Source of the DNA: Pyricularia pennisetigena
Lineage: Eukaryota; Ascomycota; Sordariomycetes; Magnaporthales; Pyriculariaceae
Direction: 5' to 3'
DNA: 64,000 bases
NCBI RefSeq assembly: GCF_004337985.1
Contig: NC_043743.1
Location: forward strand, 1,569,882 to 1,633,881
Positions 34,635 through 45,400 of this stretch are shown piece by piece. Position 1 is the first letter of the stretch, and each line of letters opens with the position of its first letter. The notes under the pieces were generated by a model. The model saw only the letters and a list, made by a program, of their open reading frames with translations, searched no databases and was not told the origin of the DNA. The position numbers were made by a program, and so were the translations under genes.

Positions 34635-34735
34635 GCGTCAGTGGTGTAATGGTTAGCATCTAAGCTTCCCACTCCGGTGGCTGTGGTCTGACACAGACAA
34701 TGCTTAGGACCCTGGTTCGATTCCTGGCTGACGCA
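34635..34735 (+). tRNA. tRNA-Gly (CCC) with a 29-nt intron
   Basis: Acceptor arms GCGTCAG (34635-34641) and CTGACGC (34728-34734) pair fully, with discriminator A at 34735. The anticodon stem TAAGC (34661-34665) pairs with GCTTA (34702-34706). The loop TTCCCA...T gives anticodon CCC at 34668-34670. The intron occupies 34672-34700, the canonical position one base 3' of the anticodon, and the spliced RNA is 72 nt. The B box GGTTCGATTCC is present at 34714-34724. The T stem reads CCTGG on both sides, so its central pair is a T-T mismatch. A TTTT run follows at 34748-34751 as likely RNA polymerase III terminator. Confidence 0.93.
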
Positions 34736-35130
34736 GGCTAGTTATCCTTTTGCTTTAAATGGTTACGTTTTGCTGTTTTCGTTGAAACCTTCTTATATGG
34801 ATGGATTATGAGCAAGTTTATTGGACATGCGGAGGATTTCTACACCGTAGACTAGCGTCCGGCTTAGGCACGGCTCGCCAATGGATTGTGGCGGATGAAC
34901 ATGGATGGCTTGACATGACCGTCTGATAAGATAAGAAAACAAAGTCAAAGTATTGTGGGTCCCTGTAGACATGACATCGCGTACCGCGCCTCCTCGACAA
35001 CCTCACCTCGATGCGCAAAAACGCTCCGGCAGCTTGTAATTCGCTGCCGCAAACCCTGCCGTAAACGAACAGCCGGCTCCTGCTGCATCCTGACGCCTTT
35101 TTTTTCCTTCAGCTTGCAGGTTGTATAAAA
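34736..35130. other. 5' region of the MFAP1 gene
   Basis: Contains the tRNA terminator and, just before the MFAP1 ATG, a T-rich tract followed by CCTTCAG and TTGCAG. These could be 3' splice sites of a leader intron. No coding sequence. Confidence 0.5.
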
Positions 35131-36594
35131 ATGCCGCCCAAGTTCACAGCGAATCCTCAGAAGCCCTCGCGGTATCGCGCCGGCAAGCCCACCCAGCCGG
35201 AATCATCATCCGAGTCCGACAGCGATGACGAACAGCCAAGGGAAAAAGCAGCCAAGAAGGCACTAGAGCCCGCGGTCGCCTCACGCAAGCCCACCGGGCC
35301 CGGAAAGATCATCAGCACCGGCTTAGCCAACAAGCCAGTCGCGGCATCGGCCAAACCCCCGACCGGGGAGGACGCAGCGGCCCGGGCCCGCGCCGAGGCG
35401 GAGCGCAAGGCAAAAGAGGATGGGTTCGTCACCGAGAGCGAGGAGAGCGGCAGCGGAGAGTCTGGAGAGGAAGATTCGGATGACGAGAGCGGCAGCAGCA
35501 GCGAAGACGAGGCGCCGCGGCGCAGGCTGATGATGCGGCCAAAGTTCATTCCCAAATCCCAACGCAACGCGGCACAGGATGCATCAGCGGGCGGGGACAA
35601 ACCCGACGAGGAAGCGGACGCCGCGGCTCGTCAGGCGGCTCTGGATGCCGCGATCGAAGAACAGGTCCGCAAGGACGCCGCGGCCAAGGCGGCCGGCCGG
35701 AAACACTGGGAGGACGATTCGGATGCCGAGCCTGGATCCGACTTTGTGGATGACACGGACGATATCGACCCCGAGGCCGAGTACGCGGCGTGGAAGGTTC
35801 GCGAGCTTAAGCGGCTTAAGCGCGAGCGGGAGGCCATCGAGGAGCGGGAGCGCGAGGTGCAGGAGAAGGAACGCCGGATGGCGCTGACCGAGGAGGAGAG
35901 GCGAGCTGAGGACGAAGCCAAGATTGCCAAGCAGCGTGAGGAGCAAGCCAACAGGGGAAAGATGGGTTACATGCAAAAATACTTCCACAAGGGCGCCTTC
36001 TTTGCCGACGACGCAGCCAGAGAGGGCCTCAACAAGAGAGATCTTGCGGGTGTCAGGTTCCAGGACGATGTCAAAAACCGAGAGCTGCTGCCACAGGCGC
36101 TTCAGATGCGCGACATGACCAAGTTGGGCAAGAAGGGCGCTACCAAGTACAAGGATCTCCGATCTGAAGATACAGGGCGTTGGGGAGATGGTGGCGGAAA
36201 GGATCGATATGGCAGAGGGCTGGGAGATCGCTTCGACGGCGACGAAAGATTCAGACCAGATAGTGACAGGGGCGGTGGTTACGGCCCGGATGGTGCCAAA
36301 GGGGCCAATGCAATTCCCTTGGGGGAACGGAAGGAGGACAGTCGCAGGGACAGATATCAGGAATCTCGTCGCGATGATAGCAGAGACAGAGACAGGAGGG
36401 GTTACAGGACTCGGTCAAGATCGAGGTCCCCAAGGCGGCAGGACAGGCGAGACTATGATAGGGATCGGCGTACTTCAAGATCACCCAGGCCTGATCGGAG
36501 AGATTACAGCAGGGAACGCAGGAAGCGATCTACATCACGAGATGGTAGAGATGGGGACCATGGTGACAAGCGACGAAGGATAGAGACAAGATAA
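35131..36594 (+). CDS. mfap1: Spliceosomal protein MFAP1 (Prp38-associated)
   Basis: Intronless, 487 residues. The N-terminal half alternates acidic Ser/Glu/Asp clusters with Ala/Lys-rich segments. The MFAP1 core runs from about residue 130 to 350: RRRLMMRPKFIPKSQR, a long charged coiled coil starting at WKVRELKRLKREREAIEE, then MGYMQKYFHKGAFF and KKGATKYKDLRSEDTGRW, all hallmark blocks. A C-terminal RS/RD-rich tail (about 375-487, with SRSRSPRR) resembles the RS domains of splicing factors and is not part of human MFAP1. MFAP1 joins the spliceosomal B complex with Prp38, so a nuclear role in pre-mRNA splicing is expected. Confidence 0.92.
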   Translation: MPPKFTANPQKPSRYRAGKPTQPESSSESDSDDEQPREKAAKKALEPAVASRKPTGPGKIISTGLANKPVAASAKPPTGEDAAARARAEAERKAKEDGFVTESEESGSGESGEEDSDDESGSSSEDEAPRRRLMMRPKFIPKSQRNAAQDASAGGDKPDEEADAAARQAALDAAIEEQVRKDAAAKAAGRKHWEDDSDAEPGSDFVDDTDDIDPEAEYAAWKVRELKRLKREREAIEEREREVQEKERRMALTEEERRAEDEAKIAKQREEQANRGKMGYMQKYFHKGAFFADDAAREGLNKRDLAGVRFQDDVKNRELLPQALQMRDMTKLGKKGATKYKDLRSEDTGRWGDGGGKDRYGRGLGDRFDGDERFRPDSDRGGGYGPDGAKGANAIPLGERKEDSRRDRYQESRRDDSRDRDRRGYRTRSRSRSPRRQDRRDYDRDRRTSRSPRPDRRDYSRERRKRSTSRDGRDGDHGDKRRRIETR

Positions 36595-37086
36595 TGTGTA
36601 TCTATGAAGTGAGCACCGCTTGAGAACAATTCCAACTCCTCACCATTGGTGTTCCTAATATCGACAGAGGATTTGATGGTTATTGCAGATGATCAATGCA
36701 ATCACCGTTTTGATGCTGGGAAATCCAAATCCAAAGCACGAACTGACCTTCACATCAACCTCCGACAGCGATATGAATGTCAGTTAAGGCATATTTCGTT
36801 TTGTATCAAGATGTGTCGTGTACTTCAACGTGAAATGGTTGTCTTTTAAAATGGTTCATTTCTCTTTCAGATCTGGCTCAGAGCGACATTTTTTTTCACG
36901 TCAGAAGTGGAACGCAAATATGTTCATCAATCGTCTCAATGAATTAGACTAAGTAATCTGCCTAAAGGGTATTCTGTCGACGAAGTGAAATCCCAATTAA
37001 AAAAAATTCCCTATTCATGATGTCCCTGCTCCATTCATGTCCGAAACGCCATTCGGTGGGAGCAATCAGAATGCATGGTGAACTGC
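36595..37086. other. Intergenic between converging genes
   Basis: 3' flanks of MFAP1 (+) and GRG-1 (-). AT-rich, no gene recognised. Confidence 0.65.
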
Positions 37087-37438
37087 TTAGTGCTTGGCAG
37101 CCTCCTTGTTGGCGGTAGCCGAAGCATCGTGCTTGTGCTCGTTGCCCTTGTCCTTGAGGGCGTCAATGCCGGCCTCAGCACTATTGATGGATAAAGTCAG
37201 TATGATGTTCAGTGGATTCGAGATAGTGTCCAAGATCTCAACTTACCGAGTGCCCAGGCTGGCGTTGTTGTCCTTGGCGACCTCCTTGTTGGCCTCCTTG
37301 GAAGCACCAGAGGTAGCACTCTGGACGGTCTCGGAGACGTAGTTGGCGGCTAGAAGAATGTCAGCGGATTTCAGATGTGGAGGGATGGCTGCTGAGGCTG
37401 AGAGGGAAGTGAAGCTTACCGTTCTTGACGGTGTCCAT
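37087..37438 (-). CDS. grg-1: Glucose-repressible protein GRG-1 / CCG-1
   Basis: Three exons on the minus strand: 37438-37420 (19 nt), 37349-37247 and 37180-37087. Introns 37350-37419 and 37181-37246 leave 71 residues, the same length as I recall for Neurospora GRG-1/CCG-1. The product starts MDTVKNAANYVSETVQSATS and ends in a Lys/Ala/His-rich segment. It is small, hydrophilic and Ala-rich, like a LEA/stress protein. In Neurospora the gene is strongly induced on glucose loss and is clock-controlled (ccg-1); biochemical function is unknown. The leader is rich in CAAACA/CAATCATCCACC-type sequence, as in highly expressed fungal genes. The gene is easily missed because every exon is shorter than about 105 nt. 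Confidence 0.95.
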
Positions 37439-37571
37439 GTTGATTGATTTGAAGAAGACGAGTAGTCTTTGGTGATTGTTTGTGTTTGTTTGTGATGGTA
37501 GATGTTGGAAGTTGAGTGTTGTGGTGGATGATTGAGAGAGAAGATGACGATTGAGTGTGGGAAAGGTGATG

Positions 37572-37579
37572 TTTAAATA
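37572..37579 (-). promoter_or_regulatory. TATA-like box of grg-1
   Basis: TTTAAATA on the plus strand, read as TATTTAAA on the gene's strand, about 135 nt upstream of the start codon. A well-placed core promoter element for a strongly regulated gene; the transcription start is not known. Confidence 0.5.
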
Positions 37580-39296
37580 TCCACGAAAACGTGACAGACT
37601 GCTCAGATTTAGTTGTGGTTCCTGCCTGCCTGGCTGCTATTCTGCCTGGCTTGTTGTTTGCGTTCAAAGGAAGGTACGTCGTCAGTGCCTCACTTGGGTA
37701 TGGCGAACGCATGTGAAGCTCCTCTATCTGACGTCATGGATATTCATCTCCTACAGCCCGTCCCACTGGAAAGGAAGGAAGGCAGTCACGAGAGCAATGC
37801 GGCCGCCGCTCGGCGCCTTTGGTGGGGGTTGCTCACAGACTGCCGCTGTCTTCTTCCTGATTGGGTCATGTCTCAATTCCCTCAACCATCGTCATTGGCT
37901 ATTGTGGTTGTCAGTTAGTTGGGGTTGGAGGGACCGTTCATCCCAAGCAAAAGAAGAAAAATGACATCACAGGCACGCAAAGGCAATTCCCGCCCGGCGC
38001 TGGGATGGAGCTACTAAGCTGATACGAACATCAGCCACTTGAAACTCCCTACCTCTGAAAAGCATGCAAACGATCACGATCTGATGAGCTTCGTTTGACA
38101 TTGCCTATGATATTCAGACATGAAAGACCGGATTGAGGCGCTAGGCAATTGGCGGTGAATGTACGAAGGCCTTCCGCTGCATACTAAAGTTTTGGAAGTT
38201 TCAGACGGGCTCCCGCCGTTTGGTGCTTAGCTTCTGTCAAGCGCCTCCTCCGGTACCTGCTTACTTTTGACTCCGAGTCTAGACTCACTTCCTTGTACGT
38301 AGCATCTAGGTATGCAGGCGAGCTCAGACACCAAATTGCTTGCAATTGCTTGCAGGAATGGTTTAAGTCCCGCCCTACTGGCGCCAACGCAACTGCAGCC
38401 CACAGCCCTGTCTATCAGGGGCAGGCAGCTCCACAACAGTAGCTGTGGATGTGGATACCAATAAGCTTCCCGAAGCCACCGGGTTGACAACGAGTGGCGT
38501 AGCAATTGCCGCCCTTGACAACTAGACTTGATACAAGATGTCACTTTGGGATTTAATGTGGGTTGAATGTCGTCAAGCCCTTTTTTTTCTTGCACTCATT
38601 GCTGACTGTTCCTTCAATAATTACTTATGTTAACGGTAGATACTGCGCGTCTGAGCTATTTTGACAGTCGTAGTAATCCCAACCGAGCTCCTATCCATTG
38701 GATGCATGTCCATGTCACCTTCAAACCCCACCACGGTGGGGACAGCCGCTTTGAGCCTTATGACGACATGACTTCATTGCCAACCAACTGGGAACAAAAG
38801 CCTCATCAATGGTTCTTAGGCAAAATGCGCCACTGCACATTGCTAGCTGCTGCGCAGCAACGCCGTCTTTTTGTCCGACGAATAAGACATCTGGGCCACG
38901 CCAGTTTGGGAGACGTAGGTCATGCGGTGCTTTGAGAAAACGTGGAATCGGCGATCCCTTGCATAAGCGTCCCTAATCTCCAAAAAAAATCAGCAAGACA
39001 AGCAAGACAGGCTACTCGTGCGGTTCCGTGACTGAGCTGCCTTACCTACCTCGGCTGTGCGTTGTTTCCGTGCTAGGAGAACCGGGGAAGCGCCCGTATA
39101 CGTCACAGGATTTCGAATGAAATGGGGTTTGTCGTGGAGCGCAAACATCGCACATGCTTTATTATGACGGACCACATACGTGTTAGATACTCCACTGCAC
39201 GTATCTTGATCGCGTATTCATCAATAAACATACGTGATTGGTGCTGCAAACAGCTTGACAGGTGCTCAGGTGGGCATTTTCTGTGCCAATGACCTG

Positions 39297-39340
39297 CACC
39301 CTTGGGTGACCCTTGAGCGACCCTTAGGCGACCCTTGGGG
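39297..39340 (+). repeat. 11-bp tandem repeat, four units
   Basis: Units CACCCTTGGGT, GACCCTTGAGC, GACCCTTAGGC and GACCCTTGGGG lie head to tail at 39297, 39308, 39319 and 39330. Non-coding minisatellite-like tract. Confidence 0.8.
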
Positions 39341-42300
39341 GCTACCCCGGAAGAACAAAGACAAGCCGTCTGCCAATATCCCGAGAATCGAAAACGTCAG
39401 ATGCGGGAGATCGCCCTAGGGTCGTTGAACGGCTTGGAAAATCCCAGCCACAGAGCGTCGCACACTAGGGGCTTGGCTTGAACCTCGGTGGTATTCACCA
39501 GCCACTGCAGCAAGGTCCCGCGCGGTGCATCTGCCTGTCACCAGAGGCGAAAGTTTGTCCAGCTTATTGCCCATTGGATGAGTGCTTGATTTTTGCCACT
39601 GTAAGCTCGCAATGCGTGTTGCACTCATTGAAATGCAGAGTGCCAGCATTCGTGTGGGACGCGTGTCTTCGGGGAGGACGACATCAATGTGTAAGGCACA
39701 AGGTAGTAGTGGGCAATGCGTGTGAGGGCCAACCCGCGTGGCCAGGAAGCACCAGATGCCCAAGGTAGGTAGGTACATAATGAAGACTGAGAGGTTCATT
39801 TATCCAAGAATTGGAATTCGGTGACGCATTGTTTACCGACCGAATCTGATTATTCTTCGGAACCTCACTCATTGCCCGTTTTATTACGCAAAAATCCAAT
39901 GCCGGCACAAGCCGGACTGAGCGATTGACTTCTCTGCTAGATCAAGCCAACACGCACACTTGCAGCTTGGGGCCTTCAATAGTCGCACTTGTATAATGTC
40001 ATTGGATAGATGTTACTTTTGTAGGGCCGTGTTTGCATGGGATTGCAGGGATGTGATAGCGACCGAATTGCCACGACAGAACCATCTCGGCTTTACAGCA
40101 GTGAGATATTCACCCTATAACAGTTGGAATAACGTTTCACGTTGAAGAGGCGGACAGAGAAAGGGATGCTCCATTCCACCGTTCATTTGCACAGATTCCA
40201 AAGCAGCCGTCCCACGTGCACATTATTTTGCGACACATAACTTATTGATGAGCCTCACGGTTTGCGACTGTTGCTAGCATTCTACGCAGGGACCGCTAAC
40301 CAAGTAGTCAATCCTAGTACTTAGCAGCCAATTTTGGGACCGATTCATATCGGCACAGGACGGAAGCGTCAAACTCGCCTACCTACTTGCCTACTTACCT
40401 TCCAGGCTTCCACGTAGCTATACTCGGTGTCATTGTGAACTATATGGAGTGAGTACAACTGCTTGACACGATATCTTTTTGCGTGTTTCACGGCAGATGT
40501 TTTGTTGCCAAAGACCAGCAGAAATGGCCATCTTGGTAATATACTGGATAAGTTGCGTTGTTGGCCACAAAGGATGGAGCAAGTCGCGAGGAGGTATTTG
40601 TTTGCAACAGTTAACCAACTGCGTAAGAAAACGATCAATTAAGTTTCTCGTTCAGTCCTCATACGTGTTGAGTCAAGCTGTTCCAAGGATTAAATTCCCT
40701 CTCAGCTGCTTTAAAAGCAATTTCGAATTGGGCGCACTGAGAGGGAATAACATACAAGGCCCTGCGAGTGACGAGAATCAAGAGTATAATGGGATTAAAC
40801 GGACGTTCGTGCAAGATTTGGCCTTTTTCTCTGCAACGTGGCAGAATTCATCTATAGAAGAAACCCAGACAGAGCCAAAACCACGTTAAGTAATACAGTT
40901 AAGTTAAAGTCTACGTTACGTTCATTATTTTTCAACTGATGAGTTGAGTGTGTTATTATTTTGCAAATGGAACTTTACTTCCATTTCTTTAAGGCAGTAT
41001 TTATCTAAGATATTTCCACGCTGACATTTAGTCCGTCCATCTTTGCTACTATGTATTTATAGTGATGTTCAAAGCGCAATGTGGATGCCTCCCGAGACTT
41101 CAAAGTCAGCACTTGCATCTGAGACGGTCTCTTTATGAAAATGTAAGTAACCTTTACCACTGGCTGATAGTACAAGGCAGCCAGCTAGAATCAAAATCAT
41201 TTCGAGAGCGCAATCGTGGCCTTCGGCAATATTTCTATCATTGCGGATATGGTCCCGAAGCGGTTGGCCTTTGTGGTCCTCTTCAATGTAGCCTCCTTTT
41301 TTATTTGAACTGCAGAAGTAAATTGTATCTATGGTTGAAGATGTCCGTCCTGCCGAGTGTCCTATGTTTTCATCGCAGTTGTGGCTTTTCTTTTCTTTTT
41401 TTTTTTTTTCAAATCTTCCAAGCTGTTGTAGCCCCGTGTGAGATAAAAATCCCAGGTTGAAATCCCGCAAAAGCTGCAGTCGCTTCCGTCAGCTCAAGAT
41501 TCAAAGTTGGACAGTTCAGTGCCACTGTCGAGGTGGTCGGCTTGTGGAAAGCATGAAACTTCATTATGTTTACTGCCAAGGAGGGCTCCATACTCAAGCC
41601 CATAGACGTGTCAAAATTCATTGCAGACATGGAGGTTAAGCTACCCAAACTTTCGTATCCTTGATATTGGAATCTGGTAGGCGTGGACATCATCCGAAGC
41701 CATCCCCGGTGCGCATCGAAATGTATTTGCAGCAGAGTCCTTTGAGTTGCTGTGGCTCTCTCTGCTTTCGGGTGGTGCATGTTATGCTAAAATTCCGACT
41801 CGATTTTCAAAAGCCTCAAATTTGGTTCTCAGAACTATAAAACTGGGTTGAAAGCTGCTCCAAAGTCCCCACTTGCTCAGAGAAAGGTTTATAACAGTTA
41901 AAGGGAGGTTTGATGGCTGAAATGGCCTACGCAATTGTATTTACAAAAAGGCTGGGATAGTATAAGACAGAAGCAAGTTGAAATTCAAAATCTTTAAGCA
42001 TGAGATGACAAAGTTAAAAACTTGTAAAATGATAGAAACAATTGCCCAAGCTTTAGAGGCCCTTAAAAGCTGATTTCAGAAAGAAAAGAAAACAACAATT
42101 TTCAGGCTAGGAAAGAAAGTTTAAGCCAAGTGCGTGAGCTTCCTGCCTTGTTGGGTTTTGTGAACATGAAATCTACGACGGAGAAAAGTAGGCCCAAAAA
42201 CAGTAAATGTTAGATTGGCTCCAGCTATGGCCCTTTTTTTTTACAGGGACGCAAAATTTTTCAGCTGCAAGAGTCTAGTTTGCCATTGCAATTGCATTAT

Positions 42301-42610
42301 TCTTTTGTGTTTTTTGGCCTTTGTTTTCGTTTATGTCTGAACGCCAGCTAGACACCTGGGCTCAAGACAGAATCACTGCCTTGCATTCAAGAATCAACTA
42401 TGACATCGGAACGAAATCCGCCACCCGCAAATGGCACCGATCAGTCCGGGACGAAGAGGCATCGTTTGAGCGCTGGGCTTACCAGAAGATTTAAGTGATA
42501 ACTTGACATCCCTATCATCGATTGGAATGAACCGAATGACGCTAGAAACTACCTCAACCTGTATAAAACGCGCGAGTTGCTCATAAAATGGACGCTCGGT
42601 CTTATATATC

Positions 42611-43287
42611 TTGTCGGACACCTTCTCCTTGTCGGTATTTAGCACGGATGCGCCCGTTGCGGCTGCCGAATCCCAGATTACTGCCCATACCGTAGTCTCT
42701 GAACTTTGGAGGTACATCGCTTTTCATGCTGGGATTTGCATTTGGCTCATTGTCTTCGGACACAAGCCTCCTTTATTGGTCGGCTACCTTCTTTTCGTCC
42801 TGCTGCAGCTGCCAGCATGTGTTACCCACAGCGCTTTGGACACTTTCGTCCTCGCCTACCCCATGTTATTTGTCAACGAGCACCACTGGGAGCACACGTT
42901 CGCCGGCGTCACACTGCTTTCCATCCTAGCTGGCACAATTATCGGCGGCTGCATCATCATTGCGACAGTAGAATCTCACTTATCGCCTGATCCGGTGGCG
43001 TGGTGCCCTGAGGAGAACAGGCTGCTGTTAATGATGCTTAGCTCCGTCTGTCTCCCCGCTGGCATAGTGTGGTTCGCCGCGAGAAGTTGTCCGTTAATGC
43101 ACCCAGTACAGGACATAATCGCTGGAATCCCTCCAGGAATGGGAATCATTCTGATTAATACGCAGGGCATGAGTTTCATTATGTACTGCTACGGGCCTCT
43201 TCCAACTCGGCAATATCGGTGAACACATTCATGCGTCCTATGTTCGCGTCCGGGTTCGCCATATGTGCGTGGGTTACCTACCAGTAA
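42611..43287 (+). pseudogene. Broken MFS transporter (DHA1, polyamine/drug type)
   Basis: The frame from 42611 reads like pieces of a fungal DHA1 MFS protein joined together. TM1-like SVFSTDAPVAAAE comes first, then FGHKPPLLVGYLLFVLLQLP (the loop and TM3), with the usual Ser-Glu-x-Tyr-Gly stretch missing. It then jumps to YPMLFVNEHHWEHTFAGVTL from the second half and ENRLLLMMLSSVCLPAGIVW and IIAGIPPGMGIILI near TM9-10. Around 43205 the frame shifts: the other frame continues SAISVNTFMRPMFASGFA, the TM11 region, and stops at 43285 without the last helix. Missing helices plus a one-base frameshift argue for a pseudogene. The exact breakpoints need an intact homologue. Confidence 0.75.
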
Positions 43288-44286
43288 TTAATTATGTGTT
43301 CTCAAGTAATCCCAGGAACCAAGGCCTGCACTATATAACAAAATCGTCGTCGCCATTGCCACTTTGATTTTGACCATCATAGCAGTTGTTTGGCATCCAG
43401 TCCATCCCTGTTTTATCGTTATAGCAGCTTTGTCCGATCGAAGAGTAAATGGGCATCTTGATTCGTTCTAAAAATGCTACCACCCCGATCAAAGTCAAGG
43501 CACCAAAATTCTGGCGCAATGTAGCTTAATTACAACACTTGCTTTGTGTTTTGCACTTTGTTGAGTGGAGGTAGTCGCAAACTTGGCGCGAGTGGTTTGC
43601 ATGTTGGCGGCGAAACAACACTGCTGGGTCTCTATCCAAAGATAGTAAGCAGCCTGGATAAAGATGCACTTTCAGCTACTTTGTTTACTTACGAACATTG
43701 GTTTGAACACGTGATATAAGCACTTTTTCAGAGAGTGGTTAATTGGATAGCTATTTGCGGGGCATCAGACGACACGATTGTGGCCAGGTGTCTGTTCGGA
43801 GGATTCTTTCTTTTTTTTTCTTAGGGGAATATATCTGCATTCAGGAAGTGATGTTGTTCAAATTCAGATACTCGCCTTCGTTGACGCTGTTAATGATAAA
43901 GGACAGTTATAATTGTAAAACTATATCTGCATTGACGATAAGGAAGTCAAAATGGCATGTCGTTCTCAACCTACCGGGAGGCCCATATCACCAGATCAAC
44001 AACAAAGTAGCATTGCTTCGAGAATGGGTGACGCTGGTTGCTGCCAGGCCTGCCAGACCCCTGCAGATCTTCGAGTCTAAATTTCCCGCGATGCACGGAC
44101 CTTCCCGTTGGAGATGCGGAACGAACGGCGGATTAGAGTTCGGCAGCAGCTCATTATCGAATCGAAAGCTGCACTTTTCACTACTCGGTGACTTCTTCAT
44201 CGTCACGTAAACGCTGCAACTTCTATCGGATTGGCAACTCTGTCTACAATCCATCGTAGATCACAGCACTCAACTCAAATCGCAAG
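43288..44286. other. Intergenic between MFS relic and EBP-like gene
   Basis: No gene recognised. The open frame at 43743-44210 has no family features. Contains the EBP promoter. Confidence 0.55.
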
Positions 44287-45400
44287 ATGGAGTCTATCAC
44301 CTCAGCTGGTGGACTTCCACCTGATTTGTTCGACGCAACAACTTTGCAAAGCCTTGCGTCTGTGGTCGTGATACTTTCAATCGCATATGGCACGTCTCTA
44401 AAGGCCTTGTCACCGACAACGCCCGGATCCCTTCGTTTTCTGTTCATCTGGCACATGTTCGACGCGTTGATCCACTTCGCGCTAGAAGGTAGCTTTCTCT
44501 ACCACTGCTTTTTCAGCTGGCTGCCGGTGTCCGACCTTACCTTGAAGCAAGTGGCCCAGTTCTACCCGACACCGACCAACTTCCTCGGGACTTCAGACCG
44601 AATCTATGGTTCTCAGGCTGGTGATGGCTTTTGGGCGAACCTGTGGATGGTCTACGCCAAGGCGGACAAGCGGTGGGCTGGAGCTGACTTGGTATGCGCC
44701 CGCCGGTCCACGGTTCATAAATCGACAGATGTTAAGGATCTGGACTAACCATACGGATCTGTCCGCACTCGCACTAGGCTGTCATCAGCCTTGAACTTCT
44801 CACCGTTTTCGTGGTCGGCCCAATGGCAGTCTGGGTATGCTACGACATTGCCAAGAAGAATCCCCGTTACAACATCACCATGATCATGTTGGCAACTGCA
44901 GAGCTTTATGGAGGTAAGTCAGACACCGCTCATATGAGTACGGTGACGCAGGCAAACATCCATATACGATTTTACTCAAAGATTAAACTGCTGACATTGG
45001 GGTATTAGGATTTATGACCTTCTGCCCAGAGTGGTTGACCGGCAACATTAACCTCGACTGCAGTAACTTCATGTGTAAGATCGCATTGGAAGCACTCCGC
45101 GGCAAGGCTGGCGGCAGACTCCTCCATCTTTTTTTGCGAGCACTTGCGCATTGCATTCGACGCTAACCTATCAACTTACAGATCTCTGGCTTTACCTTGT
45201 CTTTTTCAACATGTTAGTAAAACGCTCCCCCCAAACCTGGGAAAAGTCGTGCCCCTGAAGGCTGTACGTACTAATAATTGCGCTCGGATAGGCTCTGGGT
45301 GTTTATCCCGATCTACTCAATCTATATCGGCTGCAAAGACATTTTCGATGCATTTTCCGTCCGGGCTGCAGCTGGACAGGTCAAGAAGAAGCAGAAGTGA
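44287..45400 (+). CDS. EBP/EXPERA-domain protein, sterol delta8-delta7 isomerase-like
   Basis: Five exons, 44287-44691, 44778-44913, 45009-45074, 45183-45213 (31 nt) and 45292-45400, give 248 residues with phase kept throughout. Four to five hydrophobic helices are visible. The emopamil-binding-protein signature is clear: WHMFDALIHFALEG (H63 and E67 match the essential His and Glu of human EBP), FWANLWMVYAKADKRW, LELLTVFVVGPMAVWV (E141 matches the third conserved acidic residue), AELYGGFMTFCPEW across intron 2, and LVFFNMLW. A Lys-rich end (KKKQK) could act as an ER retrieval signal. Ascomycetes normally isomerise sterols with unrelated Erg2, so this homologue may act on another lipid or terpenoid. 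No biosynthetic cluster is visible beside it. Confidence 0.88.

Larger units (their letters stand above)
37439..42610. other. 5.2-kb gene-poor, partly AT-rich region
   Basis: Starts with the grg-1 leader and promoter. No family signature was found in any frame. It contains an 11-bp tandem repeat (39297-39340), GTAG/CCTA-type motifs (39764-39775, 40378-40399) and an AT-rich part from about 40880 to 42350 that looks like decayed sequence. It leads directly into the broken MFS gene. Confidence 0.5.

Noticed and set aside
41409..41780. 123-codon minus-strand frame in the AT-rich block
   Set aside because: Translation resembles nothing I know, and flanking sequence has no continuing exons; possibly decayed sequence but not supportable as a gene.
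43743..44210. 155-codon plus-strand frame before the EBP gene
   Set aside because: No recognisable family, and its end runs into the EBP leader; treated as chance.
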